Positions 54,693-62,530 of a stretch of 64,000 nt of DNA are shown here, one piece after another. The stretch's first letter is position 1. Every line of letters begins with the position of its first letter. The stretch is taken from assembly GCA_020632655.1 (NCBI GenBank), contig JACKFD010000002.1:186001-250000 (forward strand), given 5' to 3'. The notes under the pieces were generated by a model, which saw only the letters and a program-made list of their open reading frames with translations, ran no database searches and was not told the DNA's origin. The stretch comes from Spirochaetaceae bacterium (GTDB lineage: Bacteria > Myxococcota_A > UBA9160 > UBA4427). A program made the translations under genes and the position numbers.

Positions 54693-54863
54693 CGGGACAG
54701 CTCCTGCTCGAGAACGGCATTTCGAGCCAGCCTAGCGCCCGACACGGTCCGGGGGCCAGAGCGACGCTTCGCGCGTGGCGCGGGTAGCGTGGCGCGGACG
54801 GCGAAGCCCCGGATCGGGCCCCGGTCGCCCGGCAGGGCGCCGAGGCCTTCCGGGAAGGACGCG

Positions 54864-55205
54864 CTAGAGGTCGTCCGGCACGAGCCTGCGCAGCAGGAGG
54901 TCGAGGTCGACGGCCGTCCCTGCTCGGCGTTCCCTCACGTGTTGCGTCAGGACGATGAAATGGAGCACCTCGCGGAGACCCAGGGCGCGCGCGTCGGGGT
55001 TGGTCCAGTCATCGAGGCTCTGCTCGGCGCAACGGAGGATCTCGTCGGCCTCGCTCGGTTCGACCTTCGAGACTTCGATGAGGACGGCTCGATACAAGGG
55101 GCGACCCGAGAGGTGCGGCTGCTCGGCGCGCAGTCGCATGCTCGATCGGACGAGATGCTTGATCTGCCTCCGGAGCGCCCACCACTCGACGAGTCCCGCG
55201 AACAT
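54864..55205 (-). CDS. Small hypothetical protein
   Basis: 113 residues from the ATG at 55205, preceded by GAGGTG. The sequence starts MFAGLVEWWALRRQIKHLVR and continues as basic and acidic helices (EVSKVEPSEADEILRCAEQSL, DLLLRRLVPDDL). There is no signal peptide or motif I recognise. It may be a soluble helical protein. It diverges from a membrane-protein gene at 55521. Confidence 0.55.
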   Translation of the reverse strand: MFAGLVEWWALRRQIKHLVRSSMRLRAEQPHLSGRPLYRAVLIEVSKVEPSEADEILRCAEQSLDDWTNPDARALGLREVLHFIVLTQHVRERRAGTAVDLDLLLRRLVPDDL

Positions 55206-55520
55206 TCCAGACACCTCGGCGGATACCTCGCCTGACACCCCGGCGACGGCGTGGGGAAAGCGTCGAAGGAAGGACCCTTTGCACCCCACGAGCTCGGATC
55301 GCCTCCAGGCAATACGTCGCGAAGCGCCTGGATGGATTCCGGGGACGGGCCATCGAGGGGTCGGGGGAGGTCCGGGGCGTGGCGCGTCGCCCGCAGCCGG
55401 GATGCAGATCCTCGTGGCGCCACCCCTTCGTCGGCGCCACGCAGCGCTGTGATCTGGGATAGGCTCCGCCGAGCGAATGGCGATGAGGGCTTTGCGTATC
55501 CGATGCCCTCGGAGGTGCCC
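55206..55520. other. Intergenic region between divergent small genes
   Basis: About 315 bp with no evident gene or repeat. Promoters for both neighbours are presumably here, but none stands out. Confidence 0.35.
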
Positions 55521-55916
55521 ATGGCTGCCCGGATCTTCCTCGCGATCTTCGGCCTCTTCTCGCTCCCGTACGCGATCTACTGCTTCGTGGACCCGGCCTT
55601 CCTCGCGCCCTTCGCCGGGGTGGCGGCGACGACGACGACGGGGACCATCGAGATCCAGGCCATGTACGGCGGCCTGCAGGCGGGCTTCGGGGCGCTGGCG
55701 CTCTTCGGCGCCCTGCGCGTCGAGCACCTGCGATCGGTCCTGCTCTCGACCGCCTTCCTCGTCACGGGCCTCGGGCTCTTCCGACTGCTCGGCGCCATGC
55801 GTGCGGGAGAGCTGTCCTCCTACACGGTGCAGGGACTCGCCTTCGAGATCCCGTCGGCGATGATCGCGATCGGTCTCTACGTGTACGGATCGCGCCGCGC
55901 TTCGACGCCCGCCTGA
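55521..55916 (+). CDS. DUF4345-like four-helix membrane protein
   Basis: 131 residues from the ATG at 55521, which has GGAGG five bases ahead; the ATG at 55503 is less likely. Four hydrophobic helices are visible: FLAIFGLFSLPYAIYCFVDP, EIQAMYGGLQAGFGALALFG, SVLLSTAFLVTGLGLFRLLG and FEIPSAMIAIGLYVYG. The MYGGLQ.G.G motif is typical of DUF4345 proteins. Function is unknown. Confidence 0.7.
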   Translation: MAARIFLAIFGLFSLPYAIYCFVDPAFLAPFAGVAATTTTGTIEIQAMYGGLQAGFGALALFGALRVEHLRSVLLSTAFLVTGLGLFRLLGAMRAGELSSYTVQGLAFEIPSAMIAIGLYVYGSRRASTPA

Positions 55917-55971
55917 TGAGATCGGTGATGCCCAATGGCGCAGGAGGTCATGCTCGCGCCGAGACGGGTGG

Positions 55972-56439
55972 CTAGCCGCCCTCGATTGCCTGGCTGATCT
56001 CCCTCTCGGCCTCGACGATCTCGTCCAGGGCCGCCGACAGCCGCTGCTGCGACGTCTCCCAACGCTCCTTGCCAGCCGTGCGAGCCGATCTCAACTCGCT
56101 GGCGAGCTCGACTCGCGCCTGCTCTGCCCGGTCGATCGCATCCTGGACCTCGCTTCGGGCCTCATCGGAGATGCCTGAGAGGGTGCTCCTGGCTTCGTCG
56201 AGCTCGGTGTCGACACGCTCGAGGGATTCCTCCGCGCGTCGTTCGAGCGTTTCGAAACGCTCACCTGCATAGGCCTTGGCGGATTCGTAGGCCTCACGCG
56301 TCTCCTCGCGAACCGTGCTCGCCGACACGTCGCGTTCGTCGTCGGGCTCGTTCGAGCCACACGCGAGAAGCAGCGTGGTGATGGCGAGAGTCGAGAATCC
56401 ACGTGCGTACGGGTAGAGAATGGCGGGGGGGCTCGGCAT
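55972..56439 (-). CDS. Small lipoprotein with long amphipathic helix
   Basis: 155 residues from the ATG at 56439, preceded by AAGGAGG. The lipobox is TTLLLACGSNEPDDE, with Cys near residue 27. The rest is one charged, Ala/Glu/Arg-rich helix (REAYESAKAYAGERFETLER, AEESLERVDTELDEARSTLS), similar in style to apolipoprotein or LEA-type stress proteins and perhaps coiled-coil. It would sit in the envelope. The role is unknown; neighbours suggest a stress context. Confidence 0.65.
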   Translation of the reverse strand: MPSPPAILYPYARGFSTLAITTLLLACGSNEPDDERDVSASTVREETREAYESAKAYAGERFETLERRAEESLERVDTELDEARSTLSGISDEARSEVQDAIDRAEQARVELASELRSARTAGKERWETSQQRLSAALDEIVEAEREISQAIEGG

Positions 56440-56680
56440 GAATGAATCCTCCTTCGGGCTCGCGTCCTGGCCCTCGAACGTTCGAATTGCACATCCCGGT
56501 TCGCGGTACGTCGTACGGTCCTTCGAATTCACGAACCGTTCCAAGGTCTCGACATGGCTGACCGCGATCGCGGCCGGTGTTTGCGTGCGTTCGTCGCGGG
56601 CGAGCGAGGCGTCGTCGACGAATCCGGGTTCGTGCGCCCGAACACCTGGATGGTCGGACACCCGTCTCCGAGCATGCCGT

Positions 56681-57103
56681 TCAGTGGCTTCGCTGCATCT
56701 TCACGATCTCACTGAGGTGGAGCTGCTCCGCTCGGATCATCGAGCGCGTGTACTCCTCGAGCTGGATGCTCTGGGATCGGACGAGCGTCAGCAGCTCCTC
56801 GTAGAGGCCGATGCCACGTCGTTCGTGTTCGATGAGCTCGGCGAGGATCGGGTCGATCCCCTCGTGATGGGTCGCGACGACCGCACCGATTCCGAGCGAG
56901 GGCCGGCCGCCGAGGGTGGTGACTTCTTCGCCCGCAGCTCGTGCATGGTCTAGCGCCTCGCTCGCCTGTTCCTTCATCCAGCCGATGATCGGAATCCGCG
57001 CGTGGCCGAAGATCATGAGCGTGTATTGCGTGTATCGGATCGCCCCCGCGAGCTCCAGCTCCACGATTGCGTTCAACTGCTCGATCACCGCCTCCTCGTC
57101 CAT
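56681..57103 (-). CDS. Ferritin-like / bacterioferritin family protein
   Basis: 140 residues. Four helices with the di-iron pattern are visible: a first Glu in ELELAGAIRYTQYTL, E..H in ASEALDHARAAGEEV, then Glu in LIEHERRGIGLYEELLTL, and E..H in MIRAEQLHLSEIVKMQ. The closest general match is bacterioferritin. It may store or detoxify iron, or act as a DNA-protecting Dps-type oxidant sink. It diverges from the metallothionein gene. Confidence 0.75.
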   Translation of the reverse strand: MDEEAVIEQLNAIVELELAGAIRYTQYTLMIFGHARIPIIGWMKEQASEALDHARAAGEEVTTLGGRPSLGIGAVVATHHEGIDPILAELIEHERRGIGLYEELLTLVRSQSIQLEEYTRSMIRAEQLHLSEIVKMQRSH

Positions 57104-57432
57104 CCCTCGACTCCCGATCTCGATCTTGGTCCCGTACGAGGGAGCAGGATCCGTGCCGAGCGAATCCCGTCCATCGGAAGCACCGGATCGGTCGCGCCGC
57201 AGGGGACCGGGCGGTTCCCGCGACCAGAATCCGGGAGTCGGAGCGCTTCGACCGAATGGCGTTTCTACAAACCGCGTTACCCGTCATGGCCCGGTGGGCG
57301 TCCTCTCGCAGGGCAAGAGGGCCGTCCGGCCGGCGGGCACGCGCCTTGCTCTGTCTACTCCCTCCCGATGTCGTCGTCGGGGCCGGTGCGGACGCCGGTG
57401 CGCTCGAGGCGACTGGAGCAAGGGAGACATCC
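57104..57432. other. Intergenic region with CGTTTCTACAA motif
   Basis: About 330 bp between the ferritin-like and metallothionein genes. It contains the 11-mer CGTTTCTACAA at 57260-57270, oriented toward the metallothionein. Confidence 0.45.
57260..57270 (+). promoter_or_regulatory. CGTTTCTACAA motif, copy B
   Basis: Exact copy of the motif at 40024 and, on the other strand, at 60020-60030. It lies 162 bp before the metallothionein start. Confidence 0.35.
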
Positions 57433-57663
57433 ATGACACGCTGTGCTCACGCCAACTGCTACTGCGACCTCGACGAGTCGGCCGCGATGGACGGGTACTG
57501 CAGCCCCTACTGCGCGAACGCGGGCGCACCCGCGGCCACCGACCCCGCCGCTGAATCGGCCTGCGCCTGCCAGCACGCGGACTGCAGCGTGGCGGCCTCG
57601 CGCGAGAACAGCCGGGACCGATCCTCGCCGATTGCGATGGGTGGGGGTCCGGTTCCGGGATGA
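57433..57663 (+). CDS. Prokaryotic metallothionein-like protein
   Basis: 76 residues from the ATG at 57433, preceded by AGGGAG. Cys pattern: CAHANCYCDLDESAAMDGYC, SPYC, then CACQHADC, nine Cys plus His, as in SmtA/BmtA metallothioneins that bind zinc, cadmium or copper. The conserved GYCS.YCA box is present. The C-terminal 20 residues are disordered and lack Cys. It is likely a metal-buffering stress protein; metal preference is unknown. Confidence 0.82.
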   Translation: MTRCAHANCYCDLDESAAMDGYCSPYCANAGAPAATDPAAESACACQHADCSVAASRENSRDRSSPIAMGGGPVPG

Positions 57664-57754
57664 CCTCGGACGAGGCCGAGGCCGGGCGCGCCCGTGACCC
57701 ACCCGTGCGACCTCGACGATCGGGGTGCGGGTAGCCTCCGTCTTTGCCGAATCG

Positions 57755-57913
57755 TCAGCCTTCGCGTTTGCGCCCGCGACCCAGCCAGAGTCGATGTGCC
57801 AGGCCCGGAAGAAATCCCGCGACCGTGAGGAGGACGTTGAGCCAGAACTGGGCGCCGACGCCTCGAAGGCGAGCGACGCCGAGCGGGGGAAGCATCAGCC
57901 CGGCCTTGTCCAT
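57755..57913 (-). CDS. YqaE/Pmp3 family small membrane peptide
   Basis: 52 residues, starting MDKAGLMLPPLGVARLRGVG, then AQFWLNVLLTVAGFLPGLAH and RLWLGRGRKREG. The LPPLGV and GAQFWLNVLLT..GF.PG..H.LW blocks are the UPF0057/YqaE/Pmp3 signature of two-helix membrane peptides tied to membrane potential and salt stress. The first hydrophobic stretch is several residues shorter than usual. No clear ribosome site precedes this ATG; a longer frame starting near 58057 is an alternative. Confidence 0.6.
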   Translation of the reverse strand: MDKAGLMLPPLGVARLRGVGAQFWLNVLLTVAGFLPGLAHRLWLGRGRKREG

Positions 57914-58170
57914 GCGGATTGGCCGATCGACGGGGCCCGGATCGGGAGCTTCGTTGCGAGTGGGCCCTACGGTCGAAGGTCGGTCGACCGATTCGTCAGT
58001 GCTTCGCGCAACATTCTCCCCGGCCCCCCCGAGCCTCCCTGCCGAGGGAACAGACATCTCCTCGCCAGTGATGCGGGGCGTGTCGTCTTCCCGACGCCGG
58101 GTCGAGCGCGCGGGCTCGTTGGTCGCCGTCTTGTCTCCGGCCGCTCGAAGCGTATGGAGGGCCGTGCGCG

Positions 58171-59832
58171 TCACGGTTCGGACATCACGATCGTGCCGGC
58201 GCGCCCGACGAGGGCTTGCCCGATCGACTCCGCGTCGCAGATGATCGTCCTTCCGCCCGTCGCGCCGAAACGACGGGCGGCCTCGACCTTGGGCGCCATC
58301 GTGCCTTCCTCGAACTGCCCGGCATCGAGCCAGCCTGCGAGCTCGTTCGGCGTCACGCAGTCGAGCGGCCGCTGTGATTCGCTGCCGAAGTCGAGATAGA
58401 CGCACGGCACGGAGGTGACGATCAGCAGCTCGTCGGCCCCCAGCTGGCGGGCGAGGAGCGCGCCCGCGAGATCCTTGTCGACGACGGCGTCCTGACCGAC
58501 CAGCGAACCCGAGGCGTCACGGACGACCGGAACGCCGCCCCCGCCTGCCGCGATGGCGATCGTCCGCGCGCGCAGGAGGTCTTCGATCACGTCGACCTCG
58601 ACGATCTCCATCGGTTCGGGCGACGGCACGAGACGACGCCAGCGCGCGCCGATCTGCTTCATGCTGTGGCCGCGTCGCTCGAGGGCTCGCGCGCATTCCT
58701 CTTCGTAGAAGGGACCGATCGGTTTGGTCGGTCGAGCGAAGGCGGGGTCGTCGGCGCGCACGATCGTCTGAGTGAGGACGGAGGCGATCGATCGGGTGAT
58801 CCCACGCTTCGCGAGCACGTTTCGCAACGTCTGCTGCAGCACGTAGCCCAGCTCGCCCTCGGACTCGGCCACGCAGACCTCGAGGGGAATCGCATAGCTC
58901 GAACCGAGCGATGCCTCGACCCGGGCAAGCATGTGCCCGACTTGAGGCCCGTTTCCGTGTACGAGCAGCAGCTCGTCTCGCGGATCGAAGACCTCTGCGA
59001 TCCGTTCGAGAGCCTGCTCCGCGAATTCGAACTGCCCTGCCATGGAGAGCTTCCCACCGGGAGCGCGGAAGGCGCCGCCGCCGAGCAGGGCGACCCGCCT
59101 CCGAGGGGACGGTCGATTCGCGTCGGCCGCAGCGACTCGAGAGCTTCGGGTCTCGGCGATCAGATCGTCGGTGTCGATGATCCTCGCGTACCGGTTCTCG
59201 AGCGTGGCGAGCGCCGTACGATGGAGCTCCGGCGTCACGGTCGCGCAAGCGTCCGAGACGACGGTGACGAAGAAGCCGATGTCCGACGCCACCCGCGCGG
59301 CGGTGGAGATGCACTCGTTCGTATAGACGCCGGCGATGACCAGCGAATCGATGCCGACGTTCCGGAGGATGTATTCGAGCGGCGTCGACTCGAATGCGCC
59401 GCTCGAAGTCTTGTCGACGACGATCTCGTCGTGGCGTGGGGCAACACGCGGTAGGAAGCGCGCGTCGCGCGAGCCGCGGGGGGCGTGGAGTCCGAGACGC
59501 TTGTGCTGCGCGCTCCGGTCCCGACCGTCCAGGGTCAACGATTGGATGCGAACGTGGATGACCTCGCGCCCCGCGGCGCGGAAGGCACGCTGCAACCGCT
59601 GGACGTTCGGGAGCACCGTCTGCTCGAGCCTATCCAGGTAGTACGCCCGCGCCGCCGCAGGAAGCTCGGCGAAGATCCCCTGGTCGGGCGAGGCGTCGAG
59701 TCCCTGTAGATCGACGCAGAGGAGTGCGGGGGGTGCGGTGCCGCCGCGCACCGCTCGCTCCGGCTGGATCGAGGGTGCATAGAAGCGACGGAGCGGGTCT
59801 CCGGGGCGTTCTACGGAAGCGTCGGTCGACAC
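58171..59832 (-). CDS. Isochorismatase-like hydrolase fused to carbamate kinase
   Basis: 553 residues from a GTG with GAGGGAG ahead. Residues 35-215 are a cysteine hydrolase of the isochorismatase family, with Asp41 (LLCVDLQG), Lys141 (VVDKTSSGAF) and Cys174 (GVYTNECISTAARVASD) as the triad. Residues 245-553 are carbamate kinase: HGNGPQVGHML (about 292), ESEGELGYVLQQTLRN, PTKPIGPFYEEE, GGGGVPVV and AVVDKDLAGALLARQLGADE. Isochorismatase-type enzymes such as ureidoacrylate hydrolase release carbamate from ureido compounds. Carbamate kinase interconverts carbamate and carbamoyl phosphate with ATP. One chain could pass carbamate from cleavage to phosphate transfer. The usual ALGGNA start of the kinase reads ALLGGGA. 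Confidence 0.85.
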   Translation of the reverse strand: MSTDASVERPGDPLRRFYAPSIQPERAVRGGTAPPALLCVDLQGLDASPDQGIFAELPAAARAYYLDRLEQTVLPNVQRLQRAFRAAGREVIHVRIQSLTLDGRDRSAQHKRLGLHAPRGSRDARFLPRVAPRHDEIVVDKTSSGAFESTPLEYILRNVGIDSLVIAGVYTNECISTAARVASDIGFFVTVVSDACATVTPELHRTALATLENRYARIIDTDDLIAETRSSRVAAADANRPSPRRRVALLGGGAFRAPGGKLSMAGQFEFAEQALERIAEVFDPRDELLLVHGNGPQVGHMLARVEASLGSSYAIPLEVCVAESEGELGYVLQQTLRNVLAKRGITRSIASVLTQTIVRADDPAFARPTKPIGPFYEEECARALERRGHSMKQIGARWRRLVPSPEPMEIVEVDVIEDLLRARTIAIAAGGGGVPVVRDASGSLVGQDAVVDKDLAGALLARQLGADELLIVTSVPCVYLDFGSESQRPLDCVTPNELAGWLDAGQFEEGTMAPKVEAARRFGATGGRTIICDAESIGQALVGRAGTIVMSEP

Positions 59833-59903
59833 ACGGATGCTCCCTCGTTGCCGTCCACCTCATCGGGCGAAGTCGAACGGGCGATTACGAACGCAAGAGA
59901 GAC

Positions 59904-59919
59904 AGCAATGTTCATGCCT
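59904..59919 (-). promoter_or_regulatory. Sigma-54 promoter candidate for the isochorismatase-carbamate kinase gene
   Basis: On the minus strand the sequence reads AGGCATGAACATTGCT, with GG and GC exactly 12 bp apart. Only the first consensus T is changed. Transcription would start near 59893, about 60 bp before the GTG start. Confidence 0.6.
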
Positions 59920-60019
59920 GGCGTGACGAAGTCCGAACGCGACGGCGCCGTCCGCAGGCGGGTCGGCGATGCGTTCGGAATCCCGCAGCGCTCCGAGGTG
60001 GCCACGGGGGGGCTGCAGA

Positions 60020-60030
60020 TTGTAGAAACG
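60020..60030 (-). promoter_or_regulatory. CGTTTCTACAA motif, copy C
   Basis: Reverse-strand copy of the 11-mer, oriented toward the fusion gene and 188 bp from its start. Confidence 0.35.
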
Positions 60031-60175
60031 ATCGGACTCGCGACTCGGATGATGGAGCCCGACCGATCTCCTCGTCCTCGAGGCCCCGCCTCGAGCGAGC
60101 GGGGCAGGCCGCACCATCAGGTGTCATGGCTGTCCAGGCCGGAGGCCGGCGCGGCGATGCTCCTTCACGGCATGT

Positions 60176-60191
60176 CGGCATGCGTCTTGCG
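60176..60191 (+). promoter_or_regulatory. Weak sigma-54 promoter candidate for the cupin gene
   Basis: CGGCATGCGTCTTGCG keeps the GG-to-GC spacing but lacks both flanking consensus bases (T at the start, W at the end). The cupin start is 52 bp downstream. Confidence 0.4.
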
Positions 60192-60242
60192 TTTCCATGT
60201 CGCCAAGAACACGAGCGCAATGACGCGCTGCCTGAGAGGAAC

Positions 60243-60584
60243 ATGATGATGGACACGACGATCAAGAAGGTGGACTCGGCGCATTCGCCTCGGGGCAGGG
60301 CCGGTGAAACCCATCTGGCGAGTGGGAAGGCGGTGGCCATGCGTCACTGGGCAGAGGCCGCCGGCGAGGGCAAGCCCCACTCGCGCCCCTACGAGACGGT
60401 GGGCTACGTGATCGCAGGACGCGCCGAAGTGGTGAGCGAAGGACAGCTGATCAAGCTCGCGCCGGGAGACTCCTGGGTCATTCCGAGTCACGCACGTCAC
60501 TACTACCGGATCCTGGAGTCCTTCCAGGCCGTCGAGGCGACGAGTCCTCCTGCTCACGTCTTCCGTCGCAGCGAAGAGGAGTAG
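60243..60584 (+). CDS. Single-domain cupin protein
   Basis: 113 residues. The cupin metal motif is seen as GKPHSRPYETVGYVIAGRAEV near residues 43-63 and PGDSWVIPSHARHYYRILE near 75-93, with the His/Glu ligands partly conserved. Single cupins act as metal-dependent isomerases, dioxygenases or small-molecule sensors. Three successive ATG codons start the gene; the first follows GAGAGGAAC. It diverges from the fusion gene and may share its control region. The ligand is unknown. Confidence 0.75.
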   Translation: MMMDTTIKKVDSAHSPRGRAGETHLASGKAVAMRHWAEAAGEGKPHSRPYETVGYVIAGRAEVVSEGQLIKLAPGDSWVIPSHARHYYRILESFQAVEATSPPAHVFRRSEEE

Positions 60585-61105
60585 CGTGTGGACGCTCTCC
60601 CGCCTCGTCGATCCGAGTCTGCTCCACCCCGCGCCGGGCCTTCGAAGGTCCGCGCCGAGGTTGAGGCGGAATGACGACGCGTCCAACGGCTCGTCCTCCC
60701 GTCGCTGGATTCGCTGGTCGCGTCGCATCGAAGGTCGCGCGAGGCGGGGTCTCGACGGTCGTGATCCCGCGCCGGTGGCCGATCCTGCCTTCGATCCGCG
60801 GTTTCGGGGTTCCTGGGTACCGACTGCGAGATCGCGTGGTTGCCTGGTACGGATGAGTCGGCCTATCGGCCCGGACCTGATCGCATGCGCGAGTTCGGAG
60901 ACCGCCTTACGGTCCCTACGCCCAAGCCATTCGACGAGAAGACGCACCTGGACTTCGGGTCTCCGACGGGCATCGCGACGGCCGCGGGCCGTGCGGCGGT
61001 CGAGCTGACTCCGACCTCCCTGATGTGGGTCGGACGCATCGAGATCCTCCCCGTCCCGATCCGGCTGCGTCGTCGACCAGGGCCGTTTGCGTCCAGGCTG
61101 CGCCA
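60585..61105. other. Intergenic region, no convincing gene
   Basis: About 520 bp between the cupin and the antiporter gene (-). Frames here are short or Arg-rich and show no family features. I cannot exclude a decayed gene. Confidence 0.4.
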
Positions 61106-62410
61106 TCAGGTCGACACATCGACGGCCCGATCGCTCTTCGTCGCTGGAGGGGGGGCAGCTGATTGCGCATCGTCGTCGGGAAATGGGTCGCTTCCGCGGT
61201 AGAGCCACTTCAGGCCGATCGGCGTGAAGAGGGTCGTCGTGATCGCGGTGATGACGATGGCCGAATAGAGCGACGCGACGATCGCACCGGGTGGATCGGG
61301 TACGGAGAAGAGACCGGCGCGAAGGGCCACATCGGCCACGATCAGCTCGACGGCGCCTCGCGCATTCATGCCGATGCCTACGGCCAACGAATCTCGCGCA
61401 TCCATGCCGCTCAGTCGGGCGGGAATACCCGCCCCCAGCAGCTTGCCGGCCGTTGCGGCGAGGACGAGCGTCGCAAGGAAGGCCGGCGCCTGGATCAGCG
61501 CCTCCCCGCTCACGTGGATGCCGATCGACGCGAAGAAGACGGGCGCGAAGAATCCATGGGTCAGCGCGCTCACCTTGCCGAAAACGTCGTCGTAGGTCTC
61601 CTCGTCGATCGTATTTCGCACGAAGAAGAGACCCGCCAGGAACGCCCCGATCAGGAAGTGCATCGAGAGGGCCTCCGCGAGGACCGCGTAGGCGAGAGCG
61701 GCGAGAATCAGGAAGCTGAACTCGAATTCGTGTCCGCGCAGCGCTCCGATCTTGCCGCCGAGCCAGGGGAAGAGGAATCGCCCGATCAGGATCGCGATGG
61801 CGAAGTACAGAGCCACTCGACCAGCGAGCGTGAGAAGTGCCGCAGTGTCGGGCTGGTGGCCGGTCTGGAGCACCGCGGTCAAGATCGCCAGCAGGAGCAG
61901 ACTGAGTACATCATCGACGATCGCCGCCGAGACGATGAGACGCCCGGCGGACGTATCGAGTCGGCCCATCGACAGCAGCACGCCGACCGAGACCGGCACG
62001 GCCGTGACGGCGAGCGCGGCGCCGATGAAGAGGGCCTGGGCGGATCGAAGTTCGCTCGCGGGCAGGAGCCAGCCACCGACCCCGATTCCGAGGGCCAGGG
62101 GGAGAGCGAGGCCACCGACGGCGATCACGATCGCCCGCCCGGAAGCTTCGGCGAGCTTCCAGGGGCGGAGGTCGAGGCCTGCCATCAGCATCAGGAAGAA
62201 GATTCCAAGGTCCGTGATCGCGTCGAATACGGGATCGTCGGGGAGCTCCGCGAGGACCGGGAAGGCGGCGCCATGGTTCGTGACGACGATTCCGAGCAGT
62301 ACGCCGGCGAGCAACTCACCGACGAGGGCGGGCTGTCCGAGTCGGACGGCAACCTCCCCGACGAGTCGGGTGGCGACGAGCAGCACCAGGAGGACGTAGA
62401 GGACCTCCAT
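61106..62410 (-). CDS. CPA2 family cation/proton antiporter
   Basis: 434 residues from the ATG at 62410 (a GTG lies just upstream). About 12 hydrophobic helices. Key features are GQPALVGELLAGVLLGI near residue 27, DLGIFFLMLMAGLDL near 68, and the paired acidic ion site in SAAIVDDVLSLLLLAIL near 163. GIGMNARGAVELIVADVAL is near 350. It would exchange Na+ or K+ for protons across the inner membrane for pH or salt control. There is no regulatory NAD-binding (RCK) tail. Confidence 0.88.
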   Translation of the reverse strand: MEVLYVLLVLLVATRLVGEVAVRLGQPALVGELLAGVLLGIVVTNHGAAFPVLAELPDDPVFDAITDLGIFFLMLMAGLDLRPWKLAEASGRAIVIAVGGLALPLALGIGVGGWLLPASELRSAQALFIGAALAVTAVPVSVGVLLSMGRLDTSAGRLIVSAAIVDDVLSLLLLAILTAVLQTGHQPDTAALLTLAGRVALYFAIAILIGRFLFPWLGGKIGALRGHEFEFSFLILAALAYAVLAEALSMHFLIGAFLAGLFFVRNTIDEETYDDVFGKVSALTHGFFAPVFFASIGIHVSGEALIQAPAFLATLVLAATAGKLLGAGIPARLSGMDARDSLAVGIGMNARGAVELIVADVALRAGLFSVPDPPGAIVASLYSAIVITAITTTLFTPIGLKWLYRGSDPFPDDDAQSAAPPPATKSDRAVDVST

Positions 62411-62530
62411 CACGCGATCACAGAAGGCGTGATGCGCATCGGGAGTCGAACGGTCTCGCTAGAGGGGCTCGCGTCGATCCTTCGCTGTCGTCGACGAGGG
62501 GCATGGCGCATTTCGTACTCTCGGCGCGGT

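Larger units (their letters stand above)
59833..60242. other. Divergent regulatory region between fusion enzyme and cupin
   Basis: About 410 bp. It has sigma-54-like sites on both strands (59904-59919 minus and 60176-60191 plus) and the CGTTTCTACAA motif (60020-60030, minus). A 112-residue frame from 59910 has no recognisable features, so I treat the stretch as control DNA. Confidence 0.5.

Noticed and set aside
59910..60248. A possible 112-residue gene before the cupin
   Set aside because: No ribosome site, no recognisable motif, overlaps both sigma-54 candidates; treated as regulatory DNA.
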